64,000 bases of DNA from Runella sp. SP2 (lineage in GTDB: Bacteria; Bacteroidota; Bacteroidia; Cytophagales; Spirosomataceae): NCBI RefSeq assembly GCF_003711225.1, contig NZ_CP031030.1:6871501-6935500 (forward strand). The letters run 5' to 3'. The notes under the pieces are model-generated. The model was not told where the DNA came from. It saw only the letters and a program-made list of their open reading frames with translations, and ran no database searches. Positions 17,451 to 26,994 of this stretch are shown piece after piece. Position numbers and translations under genes: made by a program. Numbering within the stretch: the stretch's first letter is position 1; each line of letters opens with the position of its first letter.

Positions 17451-17479
17451 AATCCAACTCTTCATCGAAAAGTCGGATT
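17451..17479 (-). terminator. Terminator of the first porin gene
   Basis: AATCCAACTCTTC (17451-17463) and GAAAAGTCGGATT (17467-17479) form a 13-bp stem. The two non-Watson-Crick positions become G-U wobbles only in the minus-strand transcript, and the stem is followed on that strand by TTTTTGTTTG. This strand bias fits termination 52 bp after the porin stop. Confidence 0.75.
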
Positions 17480-17530
17480 CTCACATGATACCTAAACCTT
17501 TACTCTACTGAAGGATGGAAAACTCTTTTG

Positions 17531-18907
17531 TTAGATAAAAATCTGATATTGTAACGTCAGGGCACTTCGGCGACCGTTGGGGCTCAGGCGGCCGTCGGTC
17601 GCATTTTGATACACTGGACGGTTCTGATAATCGAGCGTAATTTTGGAGTTATGACCTTTAATGAGCCAATTCACCCCAACACTGTAAATACTTGCCGTTT
17701 TTGACAAGCGCTGGTAGTTGGCTATTTGAGCCGTGGCGTAGGGCATTAAAGTTCCGTTTTTACCCAATAAGTCGGCGGCGCACAAGTAGCCTAGTTGGCT
17801 ATAGATCACACTTCCTGTCCCAAACATCGGAAACGCATTGCCTTGCACGCCCGATACCCCCGAAAGTCCTTGGGTAGTTCCACTGGCAGGATTCATGATG
17901 CCATTGAAACGCAAATAATTGGGGCCGTAATCGGTATGAAAATAGCCTAAGTATCCCGAAAAGGCAGTTCCTTTAGTCTTATTGATTGGCATATCAGCAA
18001 ACAATGCCAACGACCACAAATTCATCGCATGATACACCGTGTCTTTGCCTTGGCTGGCGGTGTTCCACATTGCTTTTTTCTGAGAAATAAAGCCACCTTC
18101 TAGGTTAAAAATCTTCTTTTTGCCCAAATAAGTACCCGTCATGTAAGGTGTTTGATGCGTGTCTTTGTCGAGCAAATTGTACACCAAAAAACCTTGGTAT
18201 TGCTTGTGGTGGCCTTTGGCCGCGAAGCTAGCGTTGGTCGAAATCGCAGGTACTGCTGCACCGTTGGTAGTGATGGGGAATGGGTCGGTTAATCCTATAC
18301 GATAATCCCATTTGCCTACCTGACCACGGGCATAGACGGTGAGTTTGCGAGAAAACTCATCGGTTTGGTCCACAGTGGCTTGCGCAAACACAGGCACATC
18401 CATCGTCATAATCGTGGTAACACTCGGTTGGCTAAAGCGTGAAAGCCCATTCAAGATGGTTAGTCCACCTCCAATTTTTAACCAATCTTTGTTGGCAAAA
18501 GCCGAATATTCTACCACGGCATCATGGATAAAAAAGCCTACTTTACGGTTGGTCGGCACTCCTTGTGCATTTCCCAAGGCAGGAAAACCGTTCAGGAAGT
18601 TGAAGTTATTCATTCCCAATTGGAAATACACAAAGGCGCGGTCAGAAATTTGCCCAAACAACTGTATACGCGTCCGACGAAGACCTAAATCTAAGGTTTG
18701 TGAGGCAGGTTCATTTATTACCGTCGTACCTGGATTGCTTTGGTTGAAGCGTACCCAAGTCTGATTCAAAAAAGTAGCTTTAAAGAAGTGCGTACCTGAC
18801 GCATTGAGGTTATATTTTAACTCATTTTTGTCGGGAGCAGGTTTGACCGAATCCTGTGCCGTAGCAATTCCCCCCGTAAGAAGGAGCATCCAAATAAGGT
18901 GCTTCAT
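17531..18907 (-). CDS. Outer-membrane porin-like protein (paralogue of 54779-56170)
   Basis: 458 residues. Signal peptide MKHLIWMLLLTGGIATAQ, then a beta-barrel pattern throughout: alternating aromatic and polar residues, ending in a strand with terminal aromatic (LTLQYQIFI). Strong resemblance along its length to the porin at 54779-56170: NQTWVRFNQSNPGTT, RRTRIQLFGQISDRAFVYFQLGMNN, GYFHTDYGPNYLRFNGIMN, and GVNWLIKGHNSKITLDYQNRP. The fold is like phosphate-selective porin O/P. Probably a trimeric outer-membrane channel for small anions. Single gene with its own terminator. Confidence 0.8.
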   Translation of the reverse strand: MKHLIWMLLLTGGIATAQDSVKPAPDKNELKYNLNASGTHFFKATFLNQTWVRFNQSNPGTTVINEPASQTLDLGLRRTRIQLFGQISDRAFVYFQLGMNNFNFLNGFPALGNAQGVPTNRKVGFFIHDAVVEYSAFANKDWLKIGGGLTILNGLSRFSQPSVTTIMTMDVPVFAQATVDQTDEFSRKLTVYARGQVGKWDYRIGLTDPFPITTNGAAVPAISTNASFAAKGHHKQYQGFLVYNLLDKDTHQTPYMTGTYLGKKKIFNLEGGFISQKKAMWNTASQGKDTVYHAMNLWSLALFADMPINKTKGTAFSGYLGYFHTDYGPNYLRFNGIMNPASGTTQGLSGVSGVQGNAFPMFGTGSVIYSQLGYLCAADLLGKNGTLMPYATAQIANYQRLSKTASIYSVGVNWLIKGHNSKITLDYQNRPVYQNATDGRLSPNGRRSALTLQYQIFI

Positions 18908-19009
18908 GGTGCGCTTTTTAAGTATTGTTTGCGCTCACAAAGCACCTACTTGACTATTAATACAGCATGAAAAAAGAATTAAAATCATGTTAAAGCAAAG
19001 GTCGTGGAC

Positions 19010-19846
19010 TTAGTTACTAAAAGCCCACTGCAAGAAATCGGGCATTATCCGTGACCAGGTTGCCTGGTCGTGGTGCCCACCTTTTACCTCTACATAACGT
19101 ACTTCTTTGCCCCATCGAAACCCTTTTCGTTCGAGCTCGGCTACAAGGTCTAATGTATCTTCAATAGAATCAATGACACCGTTGTGGTTTCGGTCGTCTT
19201 TCTCATCGTCGGTGCCCGTTTGGAACCAAAAAGTGGGCGCATTTTTTTTAAATTGCTCTCGCCTTACCGACGATTCGCGCACCAAACGGTGCATAATGCG
19301 GTCTTGGTGGTCGTCGTAATGATTTTCGTAAGCTCGTTGCCGCCACCAAAACGACCCTGAAAAAACCCCCGCTTTGCCAAAGACTTGGGGATGATGCCAC
19401 ACAATATCAAACGCCGACAAGCCGCTCAACGAAAACCCGCAAAAGACCGTGTGCGGCGGGTCTGTCAGAACCCGATAGTGGTTTTTGATGTAAGGAAGAA
19501 GCTCTTCTAATATAAATGAAGTATAAGCACCTGCTTTTGCGCCACGGTGTTTGTAATCGGCTTGGGCTGCCGTGCCGTATTCTTGAATGCGCTCACCGCA
19601 ATGTATTGCTACAAGAATAAAAGGAGGTACTTGTTGCTGGTGATACAATTCACTTAGTACACGCACCATTTGTAGGCGTTCTAAATCCTGTCCGTCGTTC
19701 ATGTACAATACGGGATAGGCCGTATTCGTTGCCTCATAGTGAGGCGGTAACACCACGTCCATGACAATGCCGCGATGCAAATGCTGCGAATGAAGTGTTG
19801 TGTCGTGTTGTACGACCAGTTCAGAAGGAGTAATGAAGTGTTCCAA
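19010..19846 (-). CDS. Esterase-family alpha/beta hydrolase with an EF-hand-like loop
   Basis: 278 residues from a TTG at 19846; the first ATG is at 19762, but the family-typical strand LVVQHDTTLHSQHLHRGIVMDVVLPPHY lies before it, so TTG is preferred. Putative esterase (PF00756, enterochelin-esterase-like): YPVLYMNDGQDL, nucleophile Ser139 in CGFSLSGLSAFD, and a C-terminal His in KGGHHDQATW. The elbow is GxSxS rather than GxSxG. Residues 218-229 (DRNHNGVIDSIE) match the 12-position EF-hand calcium loop exactly. No signal peptide seen. Substrate unknown. Confidence 0.8.
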   Translation of the reverse strand: MEHFITPSELVVQHDTTLHSQHLHRGIVMDVVLPPHYEATNTAYPVLYMNDGQDLERLQMVRVLSELYHQQQVPPFILVAIHCGERIQEYGTAAQADYKHRGAKAGAYTSFILEELLPYIKNHYRVLTDPPHTVFCGFSLSGLSAFDIVWHHPQVFGKAGVFSGSFWWRQRAYENHYDDHQDRIMHRLVRESSVRREQFKKNAPTFWFQTGTDDEKDDRNHNGVIDSIEDTLDLVAELERKGFRWGKEVRYVEVKGGHHDQATWSRIMPDFLQWAFSN

Positions 19847-20002
19847 TTAGATAAAAGCTTTGAAAGGCAACAAAAATACAAATAACCCAATATGGGGTAT
19901 TAATTTCAAATAATTCATTCTTCCAAACTTTTTTCGGACATTTTTGCGTTTATTTACGAAAACTATCAAAAATTGATTTTAATCCCAAATTTTTCTAATT
20001 GC

Positions 20003-20782
20003 ATGAAGTATCCCATCGCGCTGACCCTCACGGTAGTAGCATCAACCGTTGTTTCATTTGCTCAAACCAAGAAAGCGCCCGTAAAACCTGCTACACCTGC
20101 TGCCAAAACTGCTGCACCTGCTAAAACTGCTACGCCAGGCAAACCTGCGACAGGCTTAAAAATGACCAATGAGTTAGATTCCGTTGCTTATAGTATAGGT
20201 ATGAATATTGCCCAAAACTTAAAAGGGCAAGGACTTGATAAAATCAACGTTGGCTTACTTTCTAAAGCCATTCAGGATGTGTTGAAGTCTAGCAAAACCG
20301 ACCTCGATGATTCTCAGGCACAGATGATTCTTGGCAATTTCTTTAACAAACTCCAAGCCAAGCAGCAGTCGGAAGAAGCCAAAAAATACGAAGCTGTAAA
20401 ATTAGCTGGCGAAAAGTTTTTGGAAGAAAACAAAAAGAAAAGCGGCGTAGTTACACTTCCTAGTGGTTTGCAGTATGAAATTATGAAAGCAGGTGACGGC
20501 CCTAAACCAACGGCCAACAACACCGTAAAAACACATTACCACGGTACGCTTATTGACGGAACGGTGTTTGATAGCTCAGTACAACGTGGCCAACCTGCCG
20601 AGTTTCCTGTAGGTGGTGTCATTCAAGGCTGGGTAGAAGCCCTTCAATTGATGCCTGTGGGCTCGAAATGGAAATTGTTTATTCCTTATAACTTAGCATA
20701 CGGCGAGCGTTCGGCTGGCCCAACCATCAAACCGTATTCTGCCCTTGTTTTTGAAGTAGAGTTGTTAGAAATAGTTAAATGA
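20003..20782 (+). CDS. FKBP-type peptidyl-prolyl cis-trans isomerase (FkpA/Mip type)
   Basis: ATG at 20003 gives 259 residues. Signal peptide MKYPIALTLTVVASTVVSFAQ, then a low-complexity Lys/Pro/Ala/Thr linker, an FKBP_N dimerisation helix domain (ELDSVAYSIGMNIAQNL to about residue 150) and the FKBP catalytic domain (VKTHYHGTLIDGTVFDSS, GGVIQGWVEALQLMPVGSKWKLFIP, LAYGERSAGPTIKPYSALVFEVELL). A periplasmic or surface folding catalyst for outer-membrane and secreted proteins. Precedes the prc protease by 80 bp, a plausible envelope quality-control pairing. Confidence 0.92.
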   Translation: MKYPIALTLTVVASTVVSFAQTKKAPVKPATPAAKTAAPAKTATPGKPATGLKMTNELDSVAYSIGMNIAQNLKGQGLDKINVGLLSKAIQDVLKSSKTDLDDSQAQMILGNFFNKLQAKQQSEEAKKYEAVKLAGEKFLEENKKKSGVVTLPSGLQYEIMKAGDGPKPTANNTVKTHYHGTLIDGTVFDSSVQRGQPAEFPVGGVIQGWVEALQLMPVGSKWKLFIPYNLAYGERSAGPTIKPYSALVFEVELLEIVK

Positions 20783-20862
20783 TTTTAGCGGGTTGTCGCT
20801 TTTGACATCCACTCGCAAGGCTGGTTTTAGAAGTCGCCACACTAAAGTCAATAAATCAGTTT

Positions 20863-22962
20863 ATGAAAATGAAAAGCCTATTAATCGCCTTAGCTCCAGT
20901 GTTGCTGCTTGGTCTGCAACCTGATGATTCTCGCTCGCGGGGAGTGATTGCTTCTCACCCCTCTGCCATTAGTGACGACGACTTGAAGCCTACCATTACC
21001 CAAGAAAAGGTGGAGGCGTACGTGACCAAAATTTTCTCGGGATACCATTACCGCAAATTTGGTCTCAACGATTCGTTGTCGAATAAAATGTATGAGAACT
21101 ATCTCAATGAGATTGACCGTGCAAAGCTTTATTTCTTAGCGAGTGATGTACAGTCGTTTGAAAAATACCGTAACCAATTGGATGAGTCGCTTAGTAATGG
21201 TGACTTAACCGCGGCTTACGATATGTACAATACGTTTAGAAAACGCTATCGCGAGCGTAGTGCTTACATTGATAAACTATTGACCAAGCCTTCTTTTGAT
21301 TTTATGGTCGATGAATCATTCAATACCGACCGCGAGAAAGCAGCTTGGGCTAAAACTCCCGATGAGTTGAATGAAGTTTGGCGTAAACTGATTAAAAACG
21401 AGGCACTTGAGCTTAGAATTTCGGGCAAACCCGATTCTTCTATCGTTACTTTACTCAAAGACCGCTACAAAAACCGTGAGCGTAACTTAGGCCGTTTCCG
21501 CAGTGAGCAAGTGTTCCAAATGTACATGAACGCTTTCTGCGAAGTGCTTGATCCGCACACGCGGTATTTTTCACCTGCCGATTCTGACCGCTTCAAGCAA
21601 GATATGTATCAAGCCCTTGAGGGTATCGGTGCGGTCCTTCGCGAAGACGGAAACTACATCAAAGTAGTAGAAGTAGTGCCAGGTGGACCTGCTTTCAAAG
21701 ACAAGCGCTTGAAAAAAGATGACCGTATCATCGGGGTAGCCCAAGGCGACGAAGGAAAATACGAAGACATCGTGGGTTGGTACGTGGACGATGCCGTGAA
21801 AAAAATCAAAGGAGCCAAAGGAACGGTTGTTCGTTTGCAAGTTTTAGCGGCGGATGCCCTTCCAAGCGATCCCCCAAAAGAAATCCGTTTGGCGCGCGAA
21901 AAAGTAAATTTGCAGACTTCTCGGGCTAAAAAGGAAGTGGTTACCATTACTCAAAACAAGCACGATTATAAGATTGGAATTATTCAGATTCCATCGTTTT
22001 ACCGTGACTTTGAGAGTGCTGGCAAACGTGATAAAGATTTTGCAAGTACTACCCGCGACGTACAAAAGCTATTGGATTCACTCAAAGCTGAAAACGTAGA
22101 AGGTATAGTGATAGACTTGCGTAACAACGGTGGTGGCTCGCTTACTGAAGCTATTTCACTCACTGGTTTGTTTATTTCAAAAGGGCCTGTAGTGCAAGTT
22201 CGTGAACAAACGGGAGAAACGGAGGTTCAATCGGATCTTAATCCCGAAGTAAATTACGACGGGCCACTCGCAGTACTTACCAACCGTTTCAGTGCGTCTG
22301 CTTCCGAAATCTTTGCGGCGGCTATTCAAGACTACAAACGTGGTATTGTGTTGGGCGAACAAACCTACGGCAAAGGTACGGTGCAAACCATGGTGGACTT
22401 GAACCAGTGGATTAAAGATCCCGACAAATTGGGCCAAATCAACATTACGGTTGCGAAATTTTACCGTATCAACGGTAGCAGCACGCAGCGCAAAGGCGTG
22501 TCACCTGACATTGAGTTCCCGTCGGCGTTTAGTGCCGCTGAGTACGGCGAAAGTTCACAACCAACGGCTCTGCCTTGGGACCAAATCGCTACGGCTCGTT
22601 ATGATTTGACAAAATACTTGAACGAAAAACAAGTTGAAAAGCTGCGGGAAAAATACCAACAACGCCTCAAAAATGAGCCTGAGTTGAAAACCTTTACGGA
22701 AGAACTTGAACTTTTCAGAAAAGCCCGCGAAAATACCGTTGTTTCGCTTCAAGAAACCAAACGTAAAAAAGAGCGTGAAGAAGCAGAAAAGAAACGTCAG
22801 GCGTTGAAAAAGTTGGAAACTGAAGAGGAGGATGACGACGAAGGTACGGTAGCTACCAAGCCCGCCGACAAGAAGAAAAAAGATATTTACATGATTGAAA
22901 CTGAGCGCATCTTAGCCGACTACATCACTTTGTTGAAGTCACCTTCGATGGCCAAACGCTAA
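20863..22962 (+). CDS. prc: Tail-specific (carboxy-terminal processing) protease, S41 family
   Basis: 699 residues. Signal peptide (MKMKSLLIALAPVLLLGL), N-terminal TSP domain, PDZ domain at about residues 245-330 (GIGAVLREDGNYIKVVEVVPGGPA), then the S41 catalytic core with the Ser-Lys dyad: Ser479 in FSASASEIF and Lys504 in TYGKGTVQ, the same 25-residue spacing as E. coli Prc. A long charged C-terminal domain (DUF3340-like, Lys/Glu-rich) follows. Degrades periplasmic proteins from their C-termini. The ferredoxin-like gene begins 3 bp after its stop. Confidence 0.95.
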   Translation: MKMKSLLIALAPVLLLGLQPDDSRSRGVIASHPSAISDDDLKPTITQEKVEAYVTKIFSGYHYRKFGLNDSLSNKMYENYLNEIDRAKLYFLASDVQSFEKYRNQLDESLSNGDLTAAYDMYNTFRKRYRERSAYIDKLLTKPSFDFMVDESFNTDREKAAWAKTPDELNEVWRKLIKNEALELRISGKPDSSIVTLLKDRYKNRERNLGRFRSEQVFQMYMNAFCEVLDPHTRYFSPADSDRFKQDMYQALEGIGAVLREDGNYIKVVEVVPGGPAFKDKRLKKDDRIIGVAQGDEGKYEDIVGWYVDDAVKKIKGAKGTVVRLQVLAADALPSDPPKEIRLAREKVNLQTSRAKKEVVTITQNKHDYKIGIIQIPSFYRDFESAGKRDKDFASTTRDVQKLLDSLKAENVEGIVIDLRNNGGGSLTEAISLTGLFISKGPVVQVREQTGETEVQSDLNPEVNYDGPLAVLTNRFSASASEIFAAAIQDYKRGIVLGEQTYGKGTVQTMVDLNQWIKDPDKLGQINITVAKFYRINGSSTQRKGVSPDIEFPSAFSAAEYGESSQPTALPWDQIATARYDLTKYLNEKQVEKLREKYQQRLKNEPELKTFTEELELFRKARENTVVSLQETKRKKEREEAEKKRQALKKLETEEEDDDEGTVATKPADKKKKDIYMIETERILADYITLLKSPSMAKR

Positions 22963-22965
22963 CTT

Positions 22966-23271
22966 ATGAAATACAAAAAGCACGTTTTTATTTGCGCTAA
23001 CCAAAAAGATGGTGGCAAAAAATGTTGTGGCGCCGAACACGGAACGGCCCTAGTAGATGCCTTCAAGACATCGTTGAAAGAAAAAAGTCTCCATATTGAT
23101 ATCCGTGCTCAAAAAGCAGGATGCCTCGATGTATGCGCTTTTGGACCTGCCTTAGTGGTATATCCTGAAGGTATTTTTTACGGGAATGTCCAGTTGTCTG
23201 ACGTCGAAGAAATCGTGGAAAGTCACTTGATAAATGACATCCCAGTCGAACGCTTAAAACTTCCATTCTAA
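22966..23271 (+). CDS. Thioredoxin-like [2Fe-2S] ferredoxin
   Basis: 101 residues of the (2Fe-2S) thioredoxin-like ferredoxin family: HVFICANQKDGGKKCCG supplies the first Cys ligand and a second Cys 11-12 residues on, and AGCLDVCAFGPALVVYPEG gives the last two with CxxxC spacing. The end (VEEIVESHLINDIPVERL) is family-typical. Small cytoplasmic electron carrier; partner unknown. Directly follows prc (3 bp), and a long hairpin terminator follows. Confidence 0.9.
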   Translation: MKYKKHVFICANQKDGGKKCCGAEHGTALVDAFKTSLKEKSLHIDIRAQKAGCLDVCAFGPALVVYPEGIFYGNVQLSDVEEIVESHLINDIPVERLKLPF

Positions 23272-23289
23272 GCCGTTCTTTTGATTTTT

Positions 23290-23352
23290 GAAAGCCATTG
23301 CAGGCTAGTAAACGTTTCAAAACTTTACTTTCTGCAATGGCTTTCTTATTTT
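23290..23352 (+). terminator. Long hairpin terminator after the prc-ferredoxin unit
   Basis: GAAAGCCATTGCA (23290-23302) and TGCAATGGCTTTC (23333-23345) form a perfect 13-bp stem. The 30-base loop itself folds (AGTAAACGTTT with AACTTTACT). Followed by TTATTTTT. Confidence 0.75.
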
Positions 23353-23382
23353 TACTAACGCTTAAACCTTCGCCTCCTCTTC

Positions 23383-24714
23383 ATGCTCGAACGTTACTTT
23401 TTACTCTCTCATCATCAAACTTCCCTTCGTACCGAGACCATCGCAGGGGTATCGTCATTTTTGGCAACGATGTACATTATCGTCGTTAACCCTGCCATTC
23501 TAAGCCAAGCAGGTTTGCCCTTTGGAGCCGTCCTGACGGCGACCGTCTTGCTGTCGTTCTTTTGTAGCTTGATGATGGGGTTATATGCCAAAAACCCGTT
23601 GCTCGTTGCGCCAGGCATGGGATTAAACGCCTTTTTCACCTTTACCGTCGTTAAAGGAATGGGTGTGGCGTGGCAGACGGCGCTTGGTGCAGTGTTCTGG
23701 GCGGGGGTATTGTTTTTGATATTATCCATTTTCAACGTTCGTACGCACATTGTCAAGGCCATTCCGAAGCCCTTGCGATATGCCATTTCGTCGGGCATTG
23801 GCTTGTTTATTACCTTGATTGGTTTTACAAATGCCAAATTTATCGTTGGTAATCCTGCTACGCTCGTTGGGATTGGTAACCTCAAAGACCCTGTACTGGT
23901 TACGTTTTTAGTAGGTTTGCTAGTAACGGCGGTGTTGGTAGCCAAACGCGTCACGGGGGGGATTGTCATTGGTATCATTACGACCACCCTTTTGGCCATT
24001 CCCATTGGTCGTTGGTGGGGTGATGCGTCAGCGATTAATTTTGGACAAAAAGCCCTCGTCAACTGGAATGGCGTGCTTGCTTCGCCCGATTTTAGCCTTT
24101 TGTTTCAACTCGATTTAGGCGGTTCGTTGAGCCTGGCGCTGTTCCCCGTTATTTTTTCTTTTGCTTTCACCGACCTCTTCGACAGCTTATCGACGTTCGT
24201 AGGAGTGGCCGAAGCCGCTGATTTGTACGACGAAAACGGCGACCCACGCCACATCAAAGAATCGCTACTAACCGACGCCGTGGCTACTACACTAGCGGGG
24301 GTCTTGGGGACAAGTCCAGGCACTGCTTACATTGAATCGGCAGTGGGGATAGAGCAAGGAGGGCGTACAGGTCTAACCGCCGTAATCGCCGCCTTTTTGT
24401 TTTTGCCTTTCATGTTTTTATCGCCTTTGCTGTCGGTGGTGCCTAGCATTGCCACTGCCCCTGCCTTGGTGATTGTGGGCGCATTTATGATGAAACCCGT
24501 CACCAAAATCGACTGGTCGCGCATGGATGAGGCCATCCCTTGTTTGCTCGCTCTTGTCCTGATTCCGTTTAGTTACTCTATTACGCAAGGCATCATCTTT
24601 GGTTTCGTGAGTTGGAGTGTTTTAAAAACGATGACAGGACAAATGAAAGACGTTTCTCCAACACTTTGGGTGATTAACCTTTTTGCCATTGGCTCACTGA
24701 TTTGGGGACATTGA
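23383..24714 (+). CDS. AzgA-type purine permease (NCS2 superfamily)
   Basis: 443 residues, about 12-14 membrane spans. LERYFLLSHHQTSLRTETIAG then FLATMYIIVVNPAIL is the AzgA-clade start; APGMGLNAFFTF, TDLFDSLSTFVGVAEAADLYDENG and LGTSPGTAYIESAVGIEQGGRTGLTAV are the substrate and helix-break motifs of guanine/hypoxanthine and adenine permeases. Proton-coupled purine uptake across the inner membrane. Stands alone; no purine riboswitch was seen in the 111 bp upstream. Confidence 0.9.
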   Translation: MLERYFLLSHHQTSLRTETIAGVSSFLATMYIIVVNPAILSQAGLPFGAVLTATVLLSFFCSLMMGLYAKNPLLVAPGMGLNAFFTFTVVKGMGVAWQTALGAVFWAGVLFLILSIFNVRTHIVKAIPKPLRYAISSGIGLFITLIGFTNAKFIVGNPATLVGIGNLKDPVLVTFLVGLLVTAVLVAKRVTGGIVIGIITTTLLAIPIGRWWGDASAINFGQKALVNWNGVLASPDFSLLFQLDLGGSLSLALFPVIFSFAFTDLFDSLSTFVGVAEAADLYDENGDPRHIKESLLTDAVATTLAGVLGTSPGTAYIESAVGIEQGGRTGLTAVIAAFLFLPFMFLSPLLSVVPSIATAPALVIVGAFMMKPVTKIDWSRMDEAIPCLLALVLIPFSYSITQGIIFGFVSWSVLKTMTGQMKDVSPTLWVINLFAIGSLIWGH

Positions 24715-24815
24715 TTTTTCCACTCAATAACTTAATGACAAAAAATAGCGATTCCTGACTACATTTGACTTTCTATTTTTCAATCCATTCAATTTTATTC
24801 AAACGCAACAGAACT

Positions 24816-25226
24816 ATGAAAAGAACAGCATCTGCCAACTGGCAAGGAAGTGGTAAAGAAGGCCACGGAACGGTTTCAACGCAAAGCACGGTATTAGACG
24901 GAACGCAATATTCGTTCAACACGCGTTTTGCTGATGGCATCGGTACCAATCCCGAAGAGCTCGTCGGGGCAGCCCACGCGGGTTGTTTTACGATGAAATT
25001 AAGCTTTGTAATTGGCGAATATGGTCTAACAGCTGATAACATTGATACCAAGGCTACTGTTACTTTTGAAAACGGTGCCATTCCTAACATTCACTTGTCG
25101 GTAAAAGCAAGTGTACCAGGCATGACGGCTGAGCAATTTGCCGAAGCTGCTCAAAATGCAAAAGCCAATTGCCCCATTTCAAAATTGTTGAATACCGACA
25201 TTACCATGGACGCAGAATTGGTGTAG
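24816..25226 (+). CDS. osmC: OsmC family peroxiredoxin
   Basis: ATG at 24816, 136 residues. Matches OsmC: TASANWQGSGKEGHGTVST, NPEELVGAAHAGCFTMKLSF with the peroxidatic Cys, and ANCPISKLL with the resolving Cys. A thiol peroxidase reducing organic hydroperoxides. A -7-like TACATTTG sits at 24760-24767 with no clear -33 box. Ends at a bidirectional terminator shared with xylA. Confidence 0.92.
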   Translation: MKRTASANWQGSGKEGHGTVSTQSTVLDGTQYSFNTRFADGIGTNPEELVGAAHAGCFTMKLSFVIGEYGLTADNIDTKATVTFENGAIPNIHLSVKASVPGMTAEQFAEAAQNAKANCPISKLLNTDITMDAELV

Positions 25227-25236
25227 TCCTTTAAAA

Positions 25237-25271
25237 CAAAACGCCAGTCGGATTTTTCCGCTGGCGTTTTG
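25237..25271. terminator. Bidirectional terminator between osmC and xylA
   Basis: CAAAACGCCAG (25237-25247) and CTGGCGTTTTG (25261-25271) form a perfect 11-bp stem with an inner CGGA/TCCG. The A/T ends give T-runs in both directions for the two convergent genes. Confidence 0.85.
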
Positions 25272-25304
25272 CACTTGTTAAGATGAGGTGGGTTGAATCA
25301 ATGA

Positions 25305-26633
25305 TTAAATGTACTGATTCAAGATGTTTTCAAATAATTCTTGCTTACCGCTGATTAGCTTCGGCTCGCCATTGGCCACGGCATAGCTGTGGAGGTCTTC
25401 CAACGTTAGTTTTCCTGCTTCAAAATCTTGGCCAGCGCCACTGTCAAACGAAGAGTAACGCTCGGTACGAAGTTTGCTGTACGGAGATTTTACCAAAATA
25501 TCGTTGGCAATCACCAACGAACGCGCAAACGCATCCATACCACCGATGTGAGCGATGAAAATATCGTCGAGGTCGGTAGAGTTACGGCGAGTTTTTGCAT
25601 CAAAGTTGATACCTCCTGCGGTAATCCCCCCTGCTTCAAGAATCACCAACATCGCTTCGGTTAACTCGCTTAGATTAATGGGGAATTGGTCGGTATCCCA
25701 GCCGTTTTGGTAGTCACCACGGTTGGCATCGATACTACCCAACATACCCGCATCGGCGGCCACTTGCAACTCGTGTTGGAAAGTATGTCCTGCCAATGTA
25801 GCATGGTTTACTTCGATGTTCAATTGAAAATCTTTCTCCAAACCGTACTGGCGCAAGAAGCCAATCACGGTTGCCGAATCGTAATCGTATTGGTGTTTGG
25901 TAGGCTCACAAGGCTTAGGCTCAATGAAGAACGTACCTTTGAAACCATTTTTGCGAGCATAATCACGAGCTACTGTCAAAAACTGCCCTAAGTGATCCAA
26001 TTCGCGCTTCATGTTGGTATTGAGTAAGCTCATGTAGCCTTCACGACCGCCCCAGAACACGTAGTTTTCACCACCCAACGCAATCGTTGCGTCGATGGCG
26101 TTTTTCACTTGTACGCCCGCATGAGCCACCACATTGAAATCAGGGTTGGTCGATGCGCCGTTCATATAACGTGGGTTTGAGAATACGTTGGCCGTACCCC
26201 AAAGCAATTTTACCCCACTTGCTTGCTGCTTGCCTTTTGCATAGTCCACAATGGCTTGCATACGGCGTTCGTACTCCGAAATGCTTGGCCCTTCGTCCAC
26301 CAAATCCACATCGTGGAAGCAGTAGTAAGGTACTCCTAGCTTCGTAATAAACTCAAATGCCGCGTCCATTTTATCTTTGGCACGCTCTACGGCATCTGCT
26401 TTGGCATCCCAAGGAAATACTTTTGTTCCTGGGCCAAAGGGGTCAGCGCCTGTTCCGCAGAACGTATGCCAGTAAGCTACGGCAAAACGCAAGTGTTCTT
26501 TCATGGTTTTTCCGCCAATGATACGGTTTTCATCGTACCACTTAAAAGCAAGCGGATTGTCTGAATCGCGACCTTCAAACTGAATTTTGGAGATGCCCTT
26601 GAAATATTCGGAATTTCCGAGTGTAACTGACAT
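25305..26633 (-). CDS. xylA: Xylose isomerase
   Basis: 442 residues, class II length. Converts D-xylose to D-xylulose. Hallmarks: [18 protein letters not shown], the catalytic His107-Asp110 pair in [18 protein letters not shown], the metal-binding [15 protein letters not shown] and [12 protein letters not shown]-type [17 protein letters not shown], plus GSIDANRGD. No xylulokinase in the window. An upstream palindrome at 26723-26741 suggests repression. Divergent from the FAH/DapA pair, so the region as a whole looks like a pentose locus. Confidence 0.97.
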   Translation of the reverse strand: MSVTLGNSEYFKGISKIQFEGRDSDNPLAFKWYDENRIIGGKTMKEHLRFAVAYWHTFCGTGADPFGPGTKVFPWDAKADAVERAKDKMDAAFEFITKLGVPYYCFHDVDLVDEGPSISEYERRMQAIVDYAKGKQQASGVKLLWGTANVFSNPRYMNGASTNPDFNVVAHAGVQVKNAIDATIALGGENYVFWGGREGYMSLLNTNMKRELDHLGQFLTVARDYARKNGFKGTFFIEPKPCEPTKHQYDYDSATVIGFLRQYGLEKDFQLNIEVNHATLAGHTFQHELQVAADAGMLGSIDANRGDYQNGWDTDQFPINLSELTEAMLVILEAGGITAGGINFDAKTRRNSTDLDDIFIAHIGGMDAFARSLVIANDILVKSPYSKLRTERYSSFDSGAGQDFEAGKLTLEDLHSYAVANGEPKLISGKQELFENILNQYI

Positions 26634-26994
26634 AAAATAAGTTAGTTTAAATGTTTTTTCGAAAGCGTAATTACTACTAAAAGAGCGAATTTTGCTTTCT
26701 TACTGATGCAAAAAAAGAAAATAATTGTCAAATTGACAATTTTGTATTTAAACTTGCACTTAACAATCTTTTTTCAAACCATCAAAAAACCGTCAATAGG
26801 CTATCATACAGCATATTAACTTTATTATGTGTATATAAAAAAAGACAAAAAAAATAGAAACACTGCCGCTTCTATACACAACTCTGACCGAGTTTTGGTA
26901 GTCTTTTTTACCTAAAACTGCGTAGTAAAGAAATCCAAGTATGGTAATTTATTGAGCAAAGTCTCTTTTGACCGAGAGAACCCAAAAATATTCT
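26634..26994. other. Divergent control region of xylA and the FAH gene
   Basis: 361 bp of very AT-rich sequence with no open frame of note. Holds the 19-bp palindrome at 26723-26741 and a looser inverted pair TGTGTATA/TATACACA at 26828-26835 and 26873-26880. No confident -33/-7 promoter pair could be assigned to either gene. Confidence 0.5.
26723..26741. promoter_or_regulatory. 19-bp perfect palindrome, candidate operator of xylA
   Basis: AATTGTCAAATTGACAATT: two exact 9-bp arms around one central base, 90 bp upstream of the xylA start. The TTGTC..GACAA half-sites resemble GntR-type operators, but no regulator is encoded nearby, so the binding protein is unknown. Confidence 0.55.

Noticed and set aside
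19881-19901. Operator around CCCAATATGGGG between the esterase and FKBP genes
   Set aside because: The symmetry has mismatches and no promoter elements could be aligned with it.
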